Shown: positions 49,301 through 56,463 of the stretch, one piece after another
Position numbering within the stretch: position 1 is the stretch's first letter
Layout: each line of letters starts with the position of its first letter
Notes under the pieces: model-generated
Databases searched by the model: none
Told to the model about the DNA's origin: nothing
The model's input: the letters and a program-made list of their open reading frames with translations, nothing else
Position numbers and translations under genes: made by a program
Assembly: GCF_001945365.1 (NCBI RefSeq)
Contig: NZ_MSTQ01000014.1
Coordinates: 1 to 64,000 of the forward strand
From: Pseudomonas reinekei
GTDB lineage: Bacteria; Pseudomonadota; Gammaproteobacteria; Pseudomonadales; Pseudomonadaceae
DNA: 64,000 nt
Direction of reading: 5' to 3'

Positions 49301-49558
49301 GTGGTGGCGACCAACCGTGATGACCGCGCGCGCCTGCTGCAGGCACACGGCACTGGCAACTACCCCGACTTGCGAGACCTGGCGCACCGCATCAAGGGCG
49401 GCGCGCAGATGGTCCGTGCGCAGGCGTTGGTGGCGTGTTGTGAACAACTGGAGCGTGCTTGCGCCGAGGGCCGCGCATCACTGATCGATGTTGCCGTCGA
49501 GCAGTTGCAACAGGCCATGACGCGGCTGGACCGCAGCCTCGAGGGGCGGTGCGATTAG
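46313..49558 (+). CDS. BvgS-like unorthodox hybrid sensor kinase
   Basis: A 1081-aa inner-membrane kinase. Order: signal segment (1-27), two tandem periplasmic solute-binding (Venus flytrap, SBP_bac_3) domains (about 55-280 and 295-525), one membrane helix (about 545-563, FAVAGALLLLAVAWIAW), coiled coil (565-590), HisKA with His598 in MSHEIRTPMN, ATPase (N-box LLSNAIKF, G-boxes DSGIGI and GSGLGL), receiver with Asp888 in VITDCNMP, and Hpt with His1025 in LAHRIKGGA. Unlike Bordetella BvgS it has no PAS domain between helix and kinase. It would pass phosphate His-Asp-His to the upstream regulator. The ligand is unknown; paired flytrap domains usually bind amino acids or related small molecules. 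Confidence 0.93.
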   Translation: MNTLRCLNDLKNLLLLGLGLWASVVGAEPQTLTLLGRSFMEGATAGLTTADARWLQQKGRLVLAVSAPDYPPFDITATGYALEGVTADYAGLLKQLLQVEVEVQRYASRDEAIRALMQGAVDMLGTANSYEAQDPRLLMSSAYAVDQPVLVTRTDSAQALDPQLAGKRLAMLYHYLPEHAVQQVYPRAQVELFPSTLGAVGAVAFGQADVYLGDAISAHYLISKNYLNNVQLADFSPLESGRFAFAIPRDNPTLLRIVNQALSAITANEQMNILRRWGASGVSMPGTQSLQLSAAEQRWLDRHPRVSVAINDNIPPITFIDSEGKYRGIGVDVLAKISLRTGLQFDIRPMQSVAQMMTAIKSGEVDVLAGIGLSSRREEDLMFTRAFLTSPSVLVTRVAPDSPRTLDDLAGKTLALTPGNIAGDFIRQYFPLIRCIDAPFSADAMEMVAQGKADAGINSLISARYLISRQYRDRLQVISTVGVDPARSTLATSRDATQLHSILDKALLSIPPEEIDELILPWRNDLMVEQSYWLRHRQSIFQAFAVAGALLLLAVAWIAWQRRQIRQRQQLLAQLQDAKDAADEANRAKTTFLATMSHEIRTPMNALLGMLELATKRADEGVTDRAAIEVASDAGQQLLGLIGDILDIARIESGHLSLTPERANLRQLVVSVCRVFEGLAQQKNLRWRVELDERSDCDVLIDPTRFKQVLSNLLSNAIKFTPVGEVSLTLQLVPTSSERLTLSLRIEDSGIGISRLDQQRLFSPFVQAGNSQQSARQGSGLGLVISRTLCEMMGGRLQLDSVLGCGTRVDISLELLPLPALPALEVREHDDPSPGRALLILVVDDYPANRLLLSRQLSYLGHQVLEAEDGRQGFKLWLEHELDLVITDCNMPVASGYELAGAIRDEERFQCGTPILILGFTANAQPEEKLRCIEAGMDDCLFKPIRLGDLSRWLAERFGHLAARAVEQRSSSEFDVSGLASYVGADNELIAELLRDVVATNRDDRARLLQAHGTGNYPDLRDLAHRIKGGAQMVRAQALVACCEQLERACAEGRASLIDVAVEQLQQAMTRLDRSLEGRCD

Positions 49559-49618
49559 TCCCGGTTCGGTGCGATGCCCTTGAGGCTGGTCAGGCGTTGT
49601 AAATAACTCCGATCAATA

Positions 49619-49706
49619 GTGGCAGCGAGCCTGCTCGCGTTAGCGGCCGGACAGTCACTGCAAAGGTGTCTGTTCTGTCGTCATTGCGAGCAGGCTCGCT
49701 CCCGCC
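49619..49706. repeat. REP doublet
   Basis: GCAGCGAGCCTGCTCGCG and GCGAGCAGGCTCGCTCCCGC as arms. An upstream in-frame ATG of the next gene (49666) falls inside it and is rejected as a start. Confidence 0.88.
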
Positions 49707-49797
49707 GTGTTTTGTGTTGCTCTGTCGACATCAATTGCTCCTACACTGTGGCCAATGTGTGAGATCGTTCGTTCATTGTCCTCTCTGGAGTTGCTTG

Positions 49798-51240
49798 ATG
49801 CTGTCGTTGATCGCTGAACACCCGCTGATCTGCGCCTTGGCCCTGATCCTGATCGATATGGTCATGTGGCGCTTGATCGACGCCAACCACTACAGCTGGA
49901 AACTGATGCTGCGGGTGGTGATTTTCTCGCTGTACAGCGTATTGCTGTTCAACGAAGGGCTGAACCCGATGGTGCCGGCGCCGTGGGTGGACAACATACC
50001 GCTGCACCTGGCGGCCACCGGTTTGCAGATCGCCTGGTGGTTGTTTGCCGCGCGTACGCTGACGGTGCTGATCGGCGCAGTGATGATGCAGCGGGTCGGA
50101 CACACCGGACGATTGCTCCAGGACCTGCTCGGCGCGCTGATTTTCCTGATCGCGGTGATTGCCGCGCTGGCCTACGTCCTCGATCTTCCGGTCAAAGGCG
50201 TGTTGGCCACGTCCGGGGCCCTGGCGATCATTGTCGGCCTGGCCTTGCAAAGCACCCTCAGCGACGTGTTTTCCGGGATCGTGCTCAACACCACCAAACC
50301 TTACCAACTGGATGACTGGATCGCCATTGACGGCACCGAAGGCCGGGTGATCGATATCGATTGGCGCGCCACGCGACTGCAGACGTCCCAGGGCAGCATG
50401 ATCGTGATTCCCAACTCGCTGGCGGCCAAGGCCAAAATCACCAATTTCAGTCGGCCCAGCGACATGTTCGGCGTTTCCATCAGTCTGCAGATCAGCCCCC
50501 ATATTCGTCCGCAAATCGTAATAGACGCCCTTGAGCGGGCCATGCAAGGCTGCCGCATTCTGTTGAGTGCGCCCGGGCCGAAAGTGGCGCTCAAAAGCTC
50601 CAGCGCTGCTGGCGCGGACTATGAAATCAGCGGCTTCGTCGCCTCGATGAGCGAGAAGCGCACGGTGCGTAATCAGCTGTTCGACCTGGCGTATCGGCAC
50701 TTGCAGGCGTCGGGGATCAATTTGCTGTCGAGCGTTGAGCCCAATCTGGGAAGCGATTCTCCACGGCCACGGGCGTTGCTCGACAGTTCGCCGATTTTCT
50801 CCACCTTGCGCGAGGAAGAGAAAGAAACCTTCAGCCAGAACATGGCCCTGCAAACCTTCCGCGCCGGCGAAACCATCCTGGCGGCGGGGGAGGTCAGTGA
50901 TCATTTGTTCATCATCGAATCCGGCGTGGTGTCGGTGACGTTGAACGTCCACGGCACGCTCATCGAGACCGGGCGCATGGGACCTGGGGAAGTGATCGGC
51001 GAGGCGGGCATCCTCACCGACAGTTCGTCGGCCGCCGAATTTGCCGCAAAAACCTTTTGTGCGCTTTACCGCATTGAAAAGGACTACCTCAAACCGTGCC
51101 TGGCTGCCCGTCAGGACATCAACGATGCGATGAAAACCCTGTTGGATTTCCGCTTGCACAAGGTGCAGGCGCTGATTCAGGAAGAACCGGTGGTGGCGCG
51201 CAAGAAAGGGTTTTTGCAGTGGTTGCTCAAGCGGGCGTGA
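49798..51240 (+). CDS. MscS-family channel with carboxy-terminal cNMP-binding-like domain
   Basis: A 480-aa membrane protein from the ATG at 49798 (GGAG 9 bases upstream). About four hydrophobic segments lie in residues 3-150. The pore-lining MscS signature follows (ATSGALAIIVGLALQSTLSD near residues 135-154), then the beta domain (DWIAIDGTEGRVIDIDWRAT) and the MscS cytoplasmic vestibule to about 300. Residues 320-445 form a cyclic-nucleotide-binding fold (FRAGETILAAGEVSDHLFIIE, GPGEVIGEAGIL). It resembles bacterial cyclic-nucleotide-gated MscS relatives. In the phosphate-binding cassette the usual Arg-Ser/Thr after GEAGIL is Ser-Ser, so nucleotide binding is doubtful. No operon partner. Confidence 0.88.
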   Translation: MLSLIAEHPLICALALILIDMVMWRLIDANHYSWKLMLRVVIFSLYSVLLFNEGLNPMVPAPWVDNIPLHLAATGLQIAWWLFAARTLTVLIGAVMMQRVGHTGRLLQDLLGALIFLIAVIAALAYVLDLPVKGVLATSGALAIIVGLALQSTLSDVFSGIVLNTTKPYQLDDWIAIDGTEGRVIDIDWRATRLQTSQGSMIVIPNSLAAKAKITNFSRPSDMFGVSISLQISPHIRPQIVIDALERAMQGCRILLSAPGPKVALKSSSAAGADYEISGFVASMSEKRTVRNQLFDLAYRHLQASGINLLSSVEPNLGSDSPRPRALLDSSPIFSTLREEEKETFSQNMALQTFRAGETILAAGEVSDHLFIIESGVVSVTLNVHGTLIETGRMGPGEVIGEAGILTDSSSAAEFAAKTFCALYRIEKDYLKPCLAARQDINDAMKTLLDFRLHKVQALIQEEPVVARKKGFLQWLLKRA

Positions 51241-51276
51241 ATGGCAGGCTTGGCGATCAATGGCCTGTGCGCGAAT

Positions 51277-51298
51277 CGCGAGCAGGCTCGCTCCTGCA
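51277..51298. repeat. Single REP unit
   Basis: CGCGAGCAGGCTCGCTCCTGCA, one unit without a partner, in the leader of the AhpD-like gene. Confidence 0.7.
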
Positions 51299-51423
51299 AT
51301 GGCGTGCGGTCCATTGAATTCTTCATGCGCCAGTGGCCTCCTCGACTTTTCGCGTATTGGCTATTTGTTCAAATCCCTCTCGGTACTAACGTAGCTCTAC
51401 ACCCACTTGCCTTGGAGCACGCC

Positions 51424-51864
51424 ATGCAACCGCGTCTCGATTTTTACGCCGCCAGCCCTGACGCCCTCAAAGCCATGATTGCCCTGGAGACCGCTGTCTC
51501 CAAGCTGCCGCTGGAAAAGCACCTGATCGAACTGGTGAAGCTGCGCGCCTCGCAAATCAACGGCTGCGCCTTCTGCATCGACCTGCATACCACCGACGCG
51601 ATCAAGGGCGGCGAAACTACGCGTCGCCTGTTTGCCGTGACGGCCTGGCGTGAAGCGCCGTTCTTCACCGAGCGCGAACGCGCCGCTTTGTTGTGGACCG
51701 AGTCCCTGACCCAGCTCAGCCTGACCCACGCCCCGGATGAAGACTACGACGTGGTCGCGGCTCAGTTCAGCCCTAAGGAACTGGTCGACCTGACGGTTGC
51801 CATCAACGCCATCAACAGCTGGAACCGTCTGGCGGTAGGGTTCCGCAAAACCCCTCAGGCCTGA
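51424..51864 (+). CDS. AhpD-like carboxymuconolactone-decarboxylase family protein
   Basis: A 146-aa protein from the ATG at 51424 (GGAG 6 bases upstream); a longer frame to 51241 crosses a REP unit and is rejected. The core holds the CxxC-H motif in NGCAFCIDLHTTDA near residue 47, the redox/peroxidase signature of the AhpD-like alkylhydroperoxidase subgroup. The family is helical, oligomeric and cytoplasmic, and often copes with peroxides, but the substrate is not evident here. It appears to be a single-gene unit, facing the convergent efflux gene emrB 24 bases after its stop. Confidence 0.87.
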   Translation: MQPRLDFYAASPDALKAMIALETAVSKLPLEKHLIELVKLRASQINGCAFCIDLHTTDAIKGGETTRRLFAVTAWREAPFFTERERAALLWTESLTQLSLTHAPDEDYDVVAAQFSPKELVDLTVAINAINSWNRLAVGFRKTPQA

Positions 51865-51887
51865 TTTTCAGGGGCTGTGCCGGTGCC

Positions 51888-53480
51888 TCAATGGGCATCG
51901 GCACTCGGCGCGGCCGGTGGTTGCACCTTGCGCATCAAGGGCACCATGGCCGTGGCGATGATGAAGCAGACCATGATCATCAGAAACGCGTCGCCGTAGG
52001 TTTGCGTCTGCGCTTCGCGGTAGGTCAGCAGCCAGAGTTGATGCAGGCTGGCTGTCACCCCGACATCGCCGCTCTGACCCAGGGCGGCGAAATGGTGACC
52101 GACCTGGGACAGCCACTGGTTCAGCGCTTCGTTGGTGCTGTTGAGGTTTTCCGCCAGCCTCGTGAAGTGCAGGTTGGTACGGTCATTGAGAATGGTCGCG
52201 CACGCGGCGATGCCAATCGCCCCCCCCAGGTTGCGCATCAGGTTGAACAAACCTGACGCATGTTTGAGGCGCGCCGGCGCCAACCCACCTAATGTCAATG
52301 TCACCGCTGGCGGCACCGCCAGTTGCTGGGCAATCCCGCGCAAGGCTTGCGGGAGCATCAATTCCTTGGCCCCCCAGTCATGGGTGATCGGGCTGAAATC
52401 CCACATTGATAACGCGAACAGGCCAAGGCCGGTCATCATGATCCAGCGCAGATCGACGCGGTTGGCCAGGAAGGCGTACAGCGGAATCGCCATGATCTGG
52501 AACACACCTGTGGAGAAAACCGCCAGACCAATGTCCAGCGCGCCATAGCCGCGTACCCGACCAAGGAACAACGGTGTCAGGTAAATCGTGGCGAACAGGC
52601 CGATGCCGGTGACGAACGAAAAGAAACAGCCGAGGGCGAAGTTGCGATCCTTCAGGGCGCGCAGATCGACAATCGGATTGGCCACGTGCAGCGTCCGGCC
52701 GATAAACGCCAACCCCGACAGGCCGCTGATCCACGCCGTGGTGAGGATTGTGCTGTCGCTGAACCAGTTCCAGCGCGGGCCTTCTTCGAGGGTGTATTCC
52801 AGGCAGCCGAGAAACAGCGCCAGAAACACCATGCTTATATAGTCGGCGCCTTTGAGCAGCGACAGCTCCGGCTGATCGATCTTCACCAGTATCGGTACGG
52901 CCACCGCGACGAAAATACCGGGGACAAGGTTGATGTAGAACAGCCAGTGCCAGGACGAGATGTCGGTGATCCAGCCGCCAATCACCGGCCCCAGCGTCGG
53001 TGCCAGCGAAGCCACGGCGCCGATGGTCGCGGCGGCGATGACCCGCTGCTTGCCGGTGAAAAACACGAACGCCGTGGTGAACACCAGCGGGATCATCGAA
53101 CCGCCGAGAAACCCTTGCAGCGCGCGGAAGGCGATCATGCTCTGGATGTTCCAGGCCGCGCCGCAGAGCAGGCTGGTCAGGGTAAAGCCCACGGCGGAAG
53201 CGCAGAACAGCCAGCGTGTGGAGAACACCCGTGAGAGCCAGCCGGACAGCGGGATCACGATGATTTCAGCGATCAGGTAACTGGTCTGCACCCAGGCGGT
53301 TTCGTCGGTGCCGGCGGACAGCCCGCCGCCAATGTCGCGCAGCGAAGCCGAAACAATCTGGATGTCCAGCAACGCAATGAACATGCCGATGCACATGCTG
53401 GCGAAAGCGAAGACTTTGGTGGCCGTCGCCATATTGGCAGCATCGAACGGTTGTGCCGGGGCGGCGAGGGTGCGGCTCAT
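51888..53480 (-). CDS. EmrB/QacA-type drug efflux permease (DHA2, 14 helices)
   Basis: A 530-aa major facilitator of the 14-helix DHA2 group. Visible marks are the first-helix segment MFIALLDIQIVSASLRDI, motif A-like GWLSRVFSTRW near residue 80, and motif C-like region LAPTLGPVIGGWITD near residue 160. It exports hydrophobic drugs or metabolites by proton exchange, with a periplasmic adaptor and an outer-membrane channel. Its ATG overlaps the stop of the adaptor gene by four bases (ATGA), so the two are coupled. No outer-membrane channel gene is adjacent. Confidence 0.92.
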   Translation of the reverse strand: MSRTLAAPAQPFDAANMATATKVFAFASMCIGMFIALLDIQIVSASLRDIGGGLSAGTDETAWVQTSYLIAEIIVIPLSGWLSRVFSTRWLFCASAVGFTLTSLLCGAAWNIQSMIAFRALQGFLGGSMIPLVFTTAFVFFTGKQRVIAAATIGAVASLAPTLGPVIGGWITDISSWHWLFYINLVPGIFVAVAVPILVKIDQPELSLLKGADYISMVFLALFLGCLEYTLEEGPRWNWFSDSTILTTAWISGLSGLAFIGRTLHVANPIVDLRALKDRNFALGCFFSFVTGIGLFATIYLTPLFLGRVRGYGALDIGLAVFSTGVFQIMAIPLYAFLANRVDLRWIMMTGLGLFALSMWDFSPITHDWGAKELMLPQALRGIAQQLAVPPAVTLTLGGLAPARLKHASGLFNLMRNLGGAIGIAACATILNDRTNLHFTRLAENLNSTNEALNQWLSQVGHHFAALGQSGDVGVTASLHQLWLLTYREAQTQTYGDAFLMIMVCFIIATAMVPLMRKVQPPAAPSADAH

Positions 53481-54598
53481 GGGGTGCTGGCTACGGCGGG
53501 TGCTTCAGGCTCCTTGCGCGTGTCCACTTCGGCGGTCACCGACAGCCCGGGACGCAGATGGCCGAGCACACTGTCGGCTGGATCAAGGTGAATCCGCACC
53601 GGCACCCGCTGGACGATTTTGGTGAAGTTGCCGGTGGCGTTCTCCGGTGGCAGCACGCTGAACTGCGAACCGCTGGCTGGCGCGAGGCTGTCGAGGTGGC
53701 CATGAAATGCCTGGCCCGATAGCACGTCGGCGTGAATGACCACGCGCTGGCCCGGCACCATGCGCGCCAGTTGGTCTTCCTTGAAGTTGGCATCGACCCA
53801 CAACCCCCTGGATGGCACCACCGACAGCAATTGCGAACCGGCCTGGGCGTAGGCGCCAACCCGCGCGCGACGGTTGCCGATCACGCCATCCACCGGGGCG
53901 CGCAGTTCGGTGTAGCCGACGTTCAACTGTGCCAGGTCACGCTCGGCCTTCGCTTGAATCAATGCGGCGCGGGCTTGTTGTTTTTGAGTGGCAATGACGT
54001 TCAGTTGCTGTTGCGCCGCCAGCAACTCAGCCTGGGCGCGATTGCTCTGCGCCTGGGCGGTCTTGAACGTGGCGTTGGCCCGTTGCGCGCTTTCCACCGA
54101 GACGGCATTGGAGCTGACCAGTTTTTTGTAGCGCGCATCGTCATCGCGTGAGCGGGAGGTTTCGGCGCCGGCTGCATCGATGCCGGCGCGGGCCTGACCG
54201 ATCACCGCCTGCTGCAGTTGTTCGGTGGCGTCGAGGTTGGCAAGCAGCGCTTCTTCGGCGGCTACCGCGCCTTCGGCCTTGGCCAGGTTGGCGCGGTAGT
54301 CACGGGCGTCGAGGCGGATCAGCACGTCGCCAGCCTTGACCTTCTGATTGTCGGTCACCAGCACTTCATCGATATAACCGGCAACCTTCGACCCGATCAC
54401 CGTAACGTCGCCACCGATGTAGGCATCGTCGGTTTCCTCGATAAACCGGCCAGCTGTCCACCAATGTGCGGCGTAAACACCGACCAGTACCAAGGCAGCG
54501 ATGCTTGCTGTCAGCAGCAGCAAGCGTTTGAGCCGAGGTGGTTGGGCGGTGGACACCGGAGCCGCCAGGTCGGATTCAATCGTGGGCATGCTGGTCAT
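53477..54598 (-). CDS. EmrA/HlyD-type membrane-fusion adaptor
   Basis: A 373-aa adaptor with one amino-terminal membrane helix (about 25-47, LLLLTASIAALVLVGVYAAHWW), then the EmrA-like start of the barrel-sandwich domain ETDDAYIGGDVTVIGSKVAG, a long coiled-coil hairpin (about 100-205), and the second half domain (ELRAPVDGVIGNRRARVGAYAQ). It partners the EmrB-type permease just downstream. AGG lies 9 bases before the ATG. A promoter-like pair (TTGCAA, 17 bases, CATATT) lies upstream. Substrate unknown. Confidence 0.92.
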   Translation of the reverse strand: MTSMPTIESDLAAPVSTAQPPRLKRLLLLTASIAALVLVGVYAAHWWTAGRFIEETDDAYIGGDVTVIGSKVAGYIDEVLVTDNQKVKAGDVLIRLDARDYRANLAKAEGAVAAEEALLANLDATEQLQQAVIGQARAGIDAAGAETSRSRDDDARYKKLVSSNAVSVESAQRANATFKTAQAQSNRAQAELLAAQQQLNVIATQKQQARAALIQAKAERDLAQLNVGYTELRAPVDGVIGNRRARVGAYAQAGSQLLSVVPSRGLWVDANFKEDQLARMVPGQRVVIHADVLSGQAFHGHLDSLAPASGSQFSVLPPENATGNFTKIVQRVPVRIHLDPADSVLGHLRPGLSVTAEVDTRKEPEAPAVASTP

Positions 54599-54636
54599 TG
54601 GAGACTACCTGTCGGAGCGGTTGCGTTTATGATGGA

Positions 54637-54666
54637 TGTAATATGACGCAGGTAATATATCGTTGC
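54637..54666 (-). promoter_or_regulatory. Putative promoter of the efflux pair with direct repeat
   Basis: On the minus strand TTGCAA, 17 bases, CATATT fits a weak sigma-70 promoter. The same stretch read on the plus strand holds GTAATAT twice, 14 bases apart, which could be a regulator site. No regulator gene is adjacent. Confidence 0.4.
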
Positions 54667-54768
54667 AATTGCTTTCCGCTGCCGATGGTCGGGATCCCGA
54701 GTGATTTGGGAGAGGGAACCGAATAGGAGTCGCCGCCAGGCTGCGATTTTTTGCTCTTTGTCCAATAT

Positions 54769-54794
54769 GGGCGCCTCACGGCGCCCTTCTTTTC
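54769..54794 (+). terminator. Hairpin with T-rich tail
   Basis: GGGCGCC-TCAC-GGCGCCC followed by TTCTTTTC on the plus strand. No plus-strand gene leads into it, so it may end an unrecognised short RNA starting near 54650-54700, or serve the minus-strand DUF3077 gene that stops 10 bases away. Confidence 0.6.
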
Positions 54795-54803
54795 GTGGAT
54801 GCT

Positions 54804-55058
54804 TTAGGCCGAAAGCTGAGCCTGCAACCGCCGTCCAACGACGTCCATCAAATCGCAACCATCGCGCAGGGACGTTACCAGCACCCGTGCCAACTCGCTG
54901 TGAACGCCTTCGTTGGATGCAAAACTCTCCAGCAGTTGGGTCGCGGTGCGGATTCGGTAAGCCGCGGTTTCGTGCAGCACGTCCAACGGTGCTTCAGTGT
55001 CGATCACCAACGACGCGATAGTGCAGTTGATTCCAGTAACAGCCATGTATCGATCCAT
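54804..55058 (-). CDS. DUF3077 family protein
   Basis: An 84-aa acidic, helical protein beginning MDRYMAVTGINCTIASLV. It matches my recollection of the short Pseudomonas DUF3077 family, whose function is unknown. AAAGGAGG lies 9 bases before the ATG, an unusually strong ribosome site that supports it as a real gene. It follows the DUF6124 gene by 37 bases on the same strand, so the two are probably co-transcribed. No signal peptide or membrane segment. Confidence 0.75.
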   Translation of the reverse strand: MDRYMAVTGINCTIASLVIDTEAPLDVLHETAAYRIRTATQLLESFASNEGVHSELARVLVTSLRDGCDLMDVVGRRLQAQLSA

Positions 55059-55095
55059 GACAGAAGACCTCCTTTGGGAAACAGAACACGATTGC

Positions 55096-55458
55096 TCACG
55101 ATTGGGCAGTTGATGGTGCCTCGGGCATGTCTACAAGCGGCGCGATGTTATCCAGTGCCCGGTTGACCAACAGTTCGCCGAGCACGGCCAGCTGCTGAAC
55201 GGCCAAAACTACATTCTGGCGCGAGCCCTCCATTTTGCACGCGAGATCGGTGGTGAGGACATTGATTGAAGCGAGAGTTTCGCAGGCGTGACAGAGCAAG
55301 CACTCCGTGTCGATATCCGAAACAACTGTAAAGACATGGCTTTCAGGATTGGCTCGGGTTGGACTGTTCACGCGTGCTTTGACGAGAGGGGAGGTAAGGC
55401 CGGAGAGTCTGGATCGATCAATGGCCTCTAAGGCAGCTTTGGGGGCGGTATTTTTCAT
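55096..55458 (-). CDS. DUF6124 family protein
   Basis: A 120-aa protein from the ATG at 55458 (GGAG 8 bases upstream); a longer frame to 55539 lacks a ribosome site. The core HVFTVVSDIDTECLLCHACE then TLASINVLTTDLA and the later LAVLGELLVNRALDNI follow the pattern I recall for the Pseudomonas DUF6124 family. Function unknown. The amino-terminal 45 residues are variable. It leads the two-gene unit with DUF3077. Confidence 0.75.
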   Translation of the reverse strand: MKNTAPKAALEAIDRSRLSGLTSPLVKARVNSPTRANPESHVFTVVSDIDTECLLCHACETLASINVLTTDLACKMEGSRQNVVLAVQQLAVLGELLVNRALDNIAPLVDMPEAPSTAQS

Positions 55459-55646
55459 GTCGGAGCTCCTTGCGAATTTAAGAAGTGTCAGTCCCTGCCG
55501 CCAGTCTTGGATTTGGTGAATGGCAGTGTGAGAGTTCACGGACTGCCAGATTTATTACCAGAAAATTCCAAATTATTAATCATAAAAGTGAACAGCTGTG
55601 TAATTAAATGATTCATGTTTAATTTTTTTCTTGAGGCTTCTATATT

Positions 55647-55723
55647 TCTGTAGGAGGTTTAATTGGTATGTTTATTTTTTCTGTAAGAAAGATCTTAGAG
55701 ATGGGTGGGGTTTATCTGTAGGA
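55647..55723 (+). promoter_or_regulatory. Three spaced TCTGTA(G/A)GA repeats in a divergent promoter region
   Basis: TCTGTAGGA at 55647-55655, TCTGTAAGA at 55680-55688 and TCTGTAGGA at 55715-55723, start-to-start 33 and 35 bases. The 408-base AT-rich gap 55459-55866 separates the DUF6124 gene from the XRE gene and shows no coding frame. The repeats look like a regulator array; which protein binds is not known. Confidence 0.45.
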
Positions 55724-55866
55724 AATTATGTGGCGGCGAAGGGGTTTGACGATTGTTTGGCGAGGTAGCAATATTGCTCGGAGCGCCGCAATCTAGGGTT
55801 TAGGGTGTTTCCAAAAAAAACACTCGTGTCGGTTTTTATTCGAAGTAATAATGTGGTAGTTGCATA

Positions 55867-56463
55867 ATGCACAGGAAAGCAAAAACAGAAAGATTAAAAA
55901 GTAATATCAAGTATCTAATAAAGAGTCGTGGAGAGACGCGGTTGTCGCTCTGTAACTCCAGCGGTTTAACCAGGACCACCATTTACAATATTTTGGAAGG
56001 AAGGGTGGTTAATGTTCAGCAATCCACCATTCGCAAGATTTCTGATTTTTTTGGTGTGTCTTGCAAGGAAATTGAGAATGTCGACTTTGAGGAACGAGAT
56101 TTTATAGAGGGCAGCTTCTCTCTGCAGGGAAATATGAATCCGGCTGCTGTTCCAATAATAAAAGAGAGCTTGCTTTTTCTGAATATCGACAAGCGAGTTG
56201 GTGAGCTGGCTGCTACCCACCCTCTTACCTATTATTTTGGACCCGCTTGTAATCTGATTGGTGTGCTTCTGGAAAATGAAATCACTGGAGTAAACGAGCC
56301 GGGAGATTTATTGATTGTAAATAAAGGTGAGGCCAGCAGTAGCGCAGAAAAATTAGTGTATGACAAGGTGGCAAAAAAAATGATTATAACGGCAGAGCTC
56401 TATTTTGATTCAGATGCTTTTCGCGTTGTAGGGGAGATAGTTGAGGAAAGATTTAATGGGTGA
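55867..56463 (+). CDS. XRE-family regulator with S24-like carboxy-terminal domain
   Basis: A 198-aa protein, rich in AT codons unlike its neighbours. The helix-turn-helix is in residues 10-70 (LCNSSGLTRTTIYNILEGR, then STIRKISDFFGVSCKEIEN). The carboxy-terminal part (about 105-195) holds NLIGVLLENEITGVNEPGDL followed by LIVNKGE, which resembles the beta-rich LexA/S24 fold, but the usual Ser-Met active-site motif is not seen, so self-cleavage is unlikely. It overlaps the next gene by 8 bases and should be co-transcribed. It probably controls its own unit. Signs of transfer: low GC, no relation to flanking genes. Confidence 0.72.
   Translation: MHRKAKTERLKSNIKYLIKSRGETRLSLCNSSGLTRTTIYNILEGRVVNVQQSTIRKISDFFGVSCKEIENVDFEERDFIEGSFSLQGNMNPAAVPIIKESLLFLNIDKRVGELAATHPLTYYFGPACNLIGVLLENEITGVNEPGDLLIVNKGEASSSAEKLVYDKVAKKMIITAELYFDSDAFRVVGEIVEERFNG

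Noticed and set aside
49666..49797. Upstream start for the MscS-type gene
   Set aside because: The added 44 residues are encoded by a REP doublet and have no ribosome site; the ATG at 49798 has GGAG at good spacing and starts the hydrophobic region.
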